Positions 62,749-64,000 of a stretch of 64,000 bases of DNA are shown here, one piece after another. Every line of letters starts with the position of its first letter. The stretch's first letter is position 1. The stretch is from an uncultured Opitutales bacterium (GTDB lineage: Bacteria; Verrucomicrobiota; Verrucomicrobiia; Opitutales; Intestinicryptomonadaceae). A program made the translations under genes and the position numbers. The DNA lies in NCBI GenBank assembly GCA_900548275.1, contig URJY01000001.1:248001-312000 (forward strand). The letters run 5' to 3'. Below the pieces are notes generated by a model. It ran no database searches, was not told where the DNA came from, and saw only the letters and a list, made by a program, of their open reading frames with translations.

Positions 62749-64000
62749 TTAAAAAAGCATACCTTTGGCAATGTTATCAAATCCGGAGAATTTTGGCGGT
62801 TTCCCGTCTACAACATAAGGCAAAAACGTCGGTAAATCTTTTCCCCAATCCGAGGATTCGTTGCGGGGCCAATCTTTCGGCAACTTAAAACCTCCTTCAT
62901 ATTGGCAGGCTTTAGGTTTTCCGTCTACCATTCTGTAGCCTTTAACATTATTCAAATTATTGTTATCGGCTGGGAACGTACTATTGCAGGCGGAACAAGT
63001 TCTGTATTCGATTTTCAGGGGATTGTAGCGGGATAATTTATTCACAAAAGACGTGGTCAACGATTTTAACAGTGGCAATACGTTATCTCTTGTTGCTTCG
63101 GGGATTCTGTCGGTTTGCGTTGCAACAAACAGAACTTTCTTGACCCGCCAAGGGTTCAAAGAATACGACTCGCAGGCAAGGGAAATATTTTCGAGCATCT
63201 CCGTTGTCGCCTTAAATTTTGGATAACCGCCGCAATAAACATTCGTAATATCGATAAGAACAACCATCTCGTCGACACTTTCTATTATACTAAATGTCGG
63301 CAACACAAAGCGTTCTCTATATTTTACGTAATTCGAGAAGAACTCAAAGAATAAATTCCGATTTACTGTCATAAAATCTGGGGGTATCGGAGCAAATTCC
63401 GTGTTTTCGTCCAAGCCGCAAACCGTGCCGACTCCGTCGAGATTGCCCATTTTCCCCGTCTTTTTTTTGCCGTCTGTCGACAACAAAAAAGACGACGGCG
63501 AAATTACGCCTCCCCGTCCGTTTAAATACGTATTGTAGAGAAGTTTCTTATATTCGGAAAGAATCCGTTCTTTGCCTACGTTTTCATCCCGAAAAAGTTC
63601 TACATAAGCCCCCGAAAGTTCCCGATAGCCCGAATAAGCTCTTCCCGAAAAAATCTCGTCGAACATATATTTCGACCAACTTACATAATCGCTAAATTTG
63701 TAAATGAGAGTGTCGCGCAGGCGTTCCCCGGGGAAATCGTATATTGTATACTTTCGAGACTTGCACCATCTCAACGATGTATTGATAAGCGGGATTTTGC
63801 CCGAGATATTACCCGTTTTCTTGAAGAGTTCAAACGAGACATATTGAGGTTTTAATGTTTTGTCCGCCCAGCGATTTCTTTTGAGCGATTCCATATTTGC
63901 ATTTACGTCAAAAGGCACCGGTTTGTCTCTTTTCGTAAATAGGCTGATAAGCGGTATTTTGTCTTCATCTAGCCTTACGACGCGTTCGTATCCTTTCTTC
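62749..64000 (-). CDS. YcjX-like DUF463 P-loop NTPase (5' end outside the window)
   Basis: The reading frame stays open to the window edge (KKGYERVVRLDEDKIPLISL...), so the true start and the Walker A motif lie beyond position 64000; a GTG at 63918 is not the start. The visible 416 residues contain the YcjX signatures: YTIYDFPGERLRDTLI with SDYVSWSKYMF (YPGEWLLDL...YLSWS in E. coli), VISPSSFLLSTDG, the MVVLIDITNVYCGG strand and KKVLFVATQTDRIPEATRDN. CSACNSTFP may form half a metal site. This is a GTPase-like protein of stress-associated but unclear function, paired with the YcjF-like gene. Confidence 0.82.
   Translation of the reverse strand, partial: KKGYERVVRLDEDKIPLISLFTKRDKPVPFDVNANMESLKRNRWADKTLKPQYVSFELFKKTGNISGKIPLINTSLRWCKSRKYTIYDFPGERLRDTLIYKFSDYVSWSKYMFDEIFSGRAYSGYRELSGAYVELFRDENVGKERILSEYKKLLYNTYLNGRGGVISPSSFLLSTDGKKKTGKMGNLDGVGTVCGLDENTEFAPIPPDFMTVNRNLFFEFFSNYVKYRERFVLPTFSIIESVDEMVVLIDITNVYCGGYPKFKATTEMLENISLACESYSLNPWRVKKVLFVATQTDRIPEATRDNVLPLLKSLTTSFVNKLSRYNPLKIEYRTCSACNSTFPADNNNLNNVKGYRMVDGKPKACQYEGGFKLPKDWPRNESSDWGKDLPTFLPYVVDGKPPKFSGFDNIAKGMLF

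Overview
This window looks like chromosome from a Gram-negative anaerobe or facultative anaerobe of the PVC group, most likely a Verrucomicrobiota/Lentisphaerota-type gut or particle-associated polysaccharide degrader. That placement is an inference from gene content and is not proven: there are several large secreted glycosidases of DUF4838, DUF4091/GH123, GH78, DUF5696 and GH2 type, lipoprotein signals, Tat, and an indolepyruvate:ferredoxin oxidoreductase. Most of the window is GC-rich. Positions of about 4.85-14.2 kb are clearly AT-rich. No rRNA, tRNA, CRISPR array, transposase or phage gene was recognised.

Layout. 1-4845: a partial lipoprotein gene (minus) diverges from a lipoprotein alpha-L-rhamnosidase (GH78), which converges on a DUF5696-like secreted putative glycosidase across a bidirectional terminator. 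4846-14214: an AT-rich surface-glycan island. It holds a nucleotidyltransferase/PLP-enzyme fusion, an ornithine-cyclodeaminase-family protein, two GT2 glycosyltransferases, a LicD-family phosphotransferase, and three tandem GT8 glycosyltransferases on the opposite strand. 14215-18586: a minus-strand operon iorA-iorB-paaK-ACT-(4-TM protein) for aryl-pyruvate oxidation. 18782-25421: htpG, a DUF4838 protein, a nitroreductase, a CDF metal exporter and a stand-alone coaB. 25427-27725: scpB-pheA-DUF167 (minus). 27917-31360: ilvD-yicC, then rpmI-rplT.

31503-50075: a DUF4091/GH123-type secreted protein, followed by a long plus-strand run pheS-pheT-tatC-(peptide-type solute-binding lipoprotein)-(fused DppB-DppC permease)-(secreted orphan)-priA-(AsmA-like orphan)-purN-(divergent murB). 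Many of these genes overlap by 1-22 bases. 50121-58508 is all minus strand: an MsbA-like ABC exporter, a 1387-residue GH2-like protein and sucC-sucD. 58893-61507: an MscS-family channel and a secreted purple-acid-phosphatase-like phosphoesterase. 61577-64000: a YcjX/YcjF pair, with ycjX cut by the window edge.

How the genes work together. The most unusual block is 5.1-11.1 kb. A cytidylyltransferase-like domain fused to a HisC/CobD-like PLP domain, translationally coupled to an ornithine-cyclodeaminase homologue and followed by GT2 and LicD enzymes, suggests synthesis of a CDP-activated amino-alcohol phosphate (or aminophosphonate) and its transfer to a surface glycan. The usual choline-uptake and kinase genes are absent from the window. 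The solitary glycosidase genes are set among housekeeping genes and mostly end in strong bidirectional hairpin terminators, so they look independently regulated and not part of one utilisation locus.
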